A stretch of DNA of 64,000 nt from contig UEGR01000015.1 in NCBI GenBank assembly GCA_900465685.1, positions 1 through 64,000 of the forward strand, in the 5' to 3' direction. The stretch's first letter is position 1, and each line of letters begins with the position of its first letter. Shown piece after piece: positions 62,440-64,000 of the stretch. The notes beneath the pieces were generated by a model, which was given only the letters and a program-made list of their open reading frames with translations, made no database searches and was not told the origin of the DNA. This DNA comes from Hyphomicrobiales bacterium. GTDB taxonomy: Bacteria > Pseudomonadota > Alphaproteobacteria > Rhizobiales > Rhizobiaceae. The translations under genes were made by a program, and so were the position numbers.

Positions 62440-63223
62440 ACACGATTTAGGTTTCTAGCTTTCAAAACGCTGGGTTGTTCGATGTTCAAAGGCCGCCATT
62501 TCGATAAGTCCGTTATCCTTCTGTGTGTTCGATGGTATTTGGCTTACAACCTGAGCCTGCGCAATCTGAAGGAAATGATGGCTGAGCGCGGTATTGCGAT
62601 GGACCATTCGACGGTGCATCGGTGGGTTTTGCATTTCAGCCCTAAATTGCTTGAGCGCTTCAATCGGAGGAAGCGCCAAGTCACGCGAAAATGGAACCTG
62701 GACGAGACCTATGTGAAGGTCAAAGGCGAATGGCTTTATCTATACCGTGCCATCGACAGCAATGGCGATACGGTCGAGTTCCTGTTTAGCCGAAACCGCG
62801 ATCTGCGAGCTGCAAAGCGCTTCTTGCGAAAGGCTCTGGTCCGTCATGGCAGGCCGGCGAGGATCACCATTGATGGCAGCCAGACCAACCGTATGGCAAT
62901 CATGCAGTGCGATGCAGAGAACCAGTTACGACAGGGTGGACAGCCTATCACCATCCGCTCCAGTAAATATATGAACAACACCATCGAGCAGGATCATCGC
63001 CGTGTCAAACGGCGGATACGATCCATGCTCGGCTTCAATTCTGAAGCCGCTGCCGGGATCACTCTGGCTGGTATCGAACTCGTTCACATGATGCGAAAGC
63101 AGCAGGGCGGCTTTGCCTCAACGGCGCCGCTAACCCTCAAGCAACAATTTTCAGCGCTCGCACCGTAATTGCATCTCCAGATAGAGCACCTTCCCTGCTA
63201 AACAAATTTTTGCAACACAGCCC
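62411..63223 (+). mobile_element. IS6-family insertion sequence, complete
   Basis: 813 bp bounded by inverted repeats: left GGGTTCTGTTGCAAACTTTT (62411-62430) and right, read inward, GGGCTGTGTTGCAAAAATTT (63204-63223), 16 of 20 positions equal. It encodes one transposase. The flanking octamers differ (CTCCGAAA left, ACGAAGCT right), so there is no 8-bp target duplication; the two flanks probably come from different places, joined by IS6-style replicative rearrangement. Confidence 0.9.
62482..63168 (+). CDS. IS6-family transposase
   Basis: 228 residues. RNase H-fold catalytic residues Asp74 (WNLDETYVKVKG), Asp131 (ITIDGSQTN) and Glu169 (NNTIEQDHRRVKRR), followed by IRSMLGF; N-terminal HTH DHSTVHRWVLHF. 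Intact, so potentially active. Catalyses replicative transposition producing cointegrates or adjacent deletions. Confidence 0.95.
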   Translation: MFKGRHFDKSVILLCVRWYLAYNLSLRNLKEMMAERGIAMDHSTVHRWVLHFSPKLLERFNRRKRQVTRKWNLDETYVKVKGEWLYLYRAIDSNGDTVEFLFSRNRDLRAAKRFLRKALVRHGRPARITIDGSQTNRMAIMQCDAENQLRQGGQPITIRSSKYMNNTIEQDHRRVKRRIRSMLGFNSEAAAGITLAGIELVHMMRKQQGGFASTAPLTLKQQFSALAP

Positions 63224-63580
63224 ACGAAGCTCCTTACCATCAAAGGTGCATGTGATCGCCTTTGCCGCGTTCATTATCAAATCCGACGATCCATTCGCCA
63301 TTGCGAATATAGACCATTCGGTACTTAAAGCGTGTGAGCTGGGAGGAACGGGGACAGGCACTTTCCAGAAAACAAACTGGATGATGCTACCGTCTGCCTC
63401 GACACCCTTATGCGCTGTGATTAACTGCGCCTGCATGTTGTCCAGAATGCCAACACGTGCTTGCGTTGTCAATAACGCCAACGGTACTGTCACATTCCAT
63501 GAGCCACAATAGAGATTGGAAAGCAATAATTTCTGTACGTCAGCGTCTGCTTGTTCATGAAACTCAAATACCGCGGGCAC
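63224..63580 (-). CDS. uncharacterised gene fragment interrupted by IS6
   Basis: Starts at GTG 63580 and reads about 119 residues (HEQADADVQKLLLSNLYCG ... ITCTFDGKELRG) before entering the IS end; the in-frame continuation into the IS is not native. No family recognised. Both ends are suspect: it is bordered on the right by a decayed IS6 fragment. Confidence 0.4.
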
Positions 63581-63599
63581 GTTGACGATTAATCAATGT

Positions 63600-63745
63600 G
63601 ACGGTACCCAATGGACCAGTCGACGGTGCATCAGTGGGTTCGCATTTCAGCCGCAAACTGCTTGAGCGCATTAATCGGAGAGAGCGCCAAGTCACGCGAA
63701 AATCGAGCCTGGACAAGGCCCATGTGCAGGTTAATGGCGGATGAG
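63600..63745 (+). mobile_element. decayed IS6-family transposase fragment
   Basis: Closely similar at DNA level to 62595-62730 of the intact IS (GGACCA-TCGACGGTGCATC, CGCCAAGTCACGCGAAAAT), with substitutions and a missing base that destroy the frame. Represents an older copy of a related element; ends are missing. Confidence 0.8.
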
Positions 63746-63965
63746 ATTTGGCGGCTTGGATTGGCATCACACCAAGGACTAATTCCGGCGGGGAAAGGAG
63801 AGGCTCGGCAAGATGTCAAATCAGGGCAATAAACAGTTGCGAACTCTATTAATTCTCGAGGCGACATCAATTCTTAAACAATTACGCCGAGGTGTGACGT
63901 TGCGTGCATCGGTGATCTTCCTGATTGCGCGCCGATTGACGATAGAAGGAAATCTCTGGGACGGC
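63745..63965 (+). mobile_element. IS110-family transposase fragment
   Basis: LAAWIGITPRTNSGG in one frame, and after a one-base shift near 63800 KERLGKMSNQGNKQLRTLL then ILEATSILKQLRRG in another. This is the C-terminal Transposase_20 region of IS110/IS1111 elements, frameshifted and incomplete. It directly follows the IS6 fragment. Confidence 0.8.
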
Positions 63966-64000
63966 CGATGTTCCATAACATACGTTACGCGATTTATACT

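Noticed and set aside
1-64000. Search for tRNA, rRNA, CRISPR arrays, riboswitches and replication origin motifs
   Set aside because: Nothing convincing was seen by eye; a covariance-model scan would be decisive.

Overview
The window looks like an accessory, metabolically rich part of an alphaproteobacterial genome. Brucellaceae (Ochrobactrum/Brucella-like) or another member of the Hyphomicrobiales is the best guess, judged from moderate GC, many ABC uptake systems each beside its own regulator, Brucella-type autotransporter barrels and the overall gene style. This is an inference from style, not from a marker gene. No rRNA, tRNA or CRISPR array was seen.

Layout. 1-14938: a pentose or pentitol utilisation locus. 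A leftward operon carries a 2-keto-3-deoxypentonate dehydratase-like protein, an SDR, a zinc polyol dehydrogenase and 2-oxoglutarate-semialdehyde dehydrogenase, which are Weimberg-type steps. A divergent rightward operon carries an aldehyde dehydrogenase, a xylulokinase-type kinase, a HAD phosphatase, an RpiR regulator, RpiA, a CUT2 sugar ABC transporter and Dld. Three copies of a TGTAGT/CTA operator lie at the promoters. 15420-20452: an AraC-type regulator followed by four exported envelope proteins (two beta-barrels, a DUF1254/DUF1214 protein and a class A acid phosphatase); two of them share a 39-bp upstream element. 20453-21316: two tiny genes between 28-bp direct repeats. 21567-27530: LysR plus a polar amino-acid-type ABC operon with a 2-hydroxyacid dehydrogenase and an RraA-like protein. 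27949-33707: IclR and a divergent amino-acid-type ABC operon ending in RidA and a SelA-fold PLP enzyme. 34071-37527: LysR, an MFS carboxylate transporter and an enolase-superfamily acid-sugar enzyme. 37528-38435: gene-poor, with an AraC remnant.

38436-49800 is the most interesting part: an alkylation-damage island. It holds ada, alkA, alkB, two further O6-alkylguanine-DNA alkyltransferase homologues (one with PCQR instead of PCHR), three paralogous 2OG-Fe(II) oxygenases of the DNA-damage Oxygenase-NA type, chaC, a SnoaL-like protein and five uncharacterised genes. Nine copies of one 22-bp element (TTTGA-N10-CGGAGTG, strictly constant spacing) precede nearly every transcription unit on both strands, and I found none outside the island. 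I infer a single, probably Ada-controlled, regulon that includes several genes not classically part of the adaptive response.

50703-57726 holds three regulator-target pairs: LysR/quinone oxidoreductase, LysR/MFS and TetR/DHA2-type MFS with a palindromic operator. 57727-64000 is a rearranged end: a LysR-HTH scrap fused to a frameshifted autotransporter barrel, an intact 914-residue autotransporter, a LysE exporter cut by an IS6-family element that lacks target duplications, then fragments of another IS6 copy and of an IS110-type transposase.
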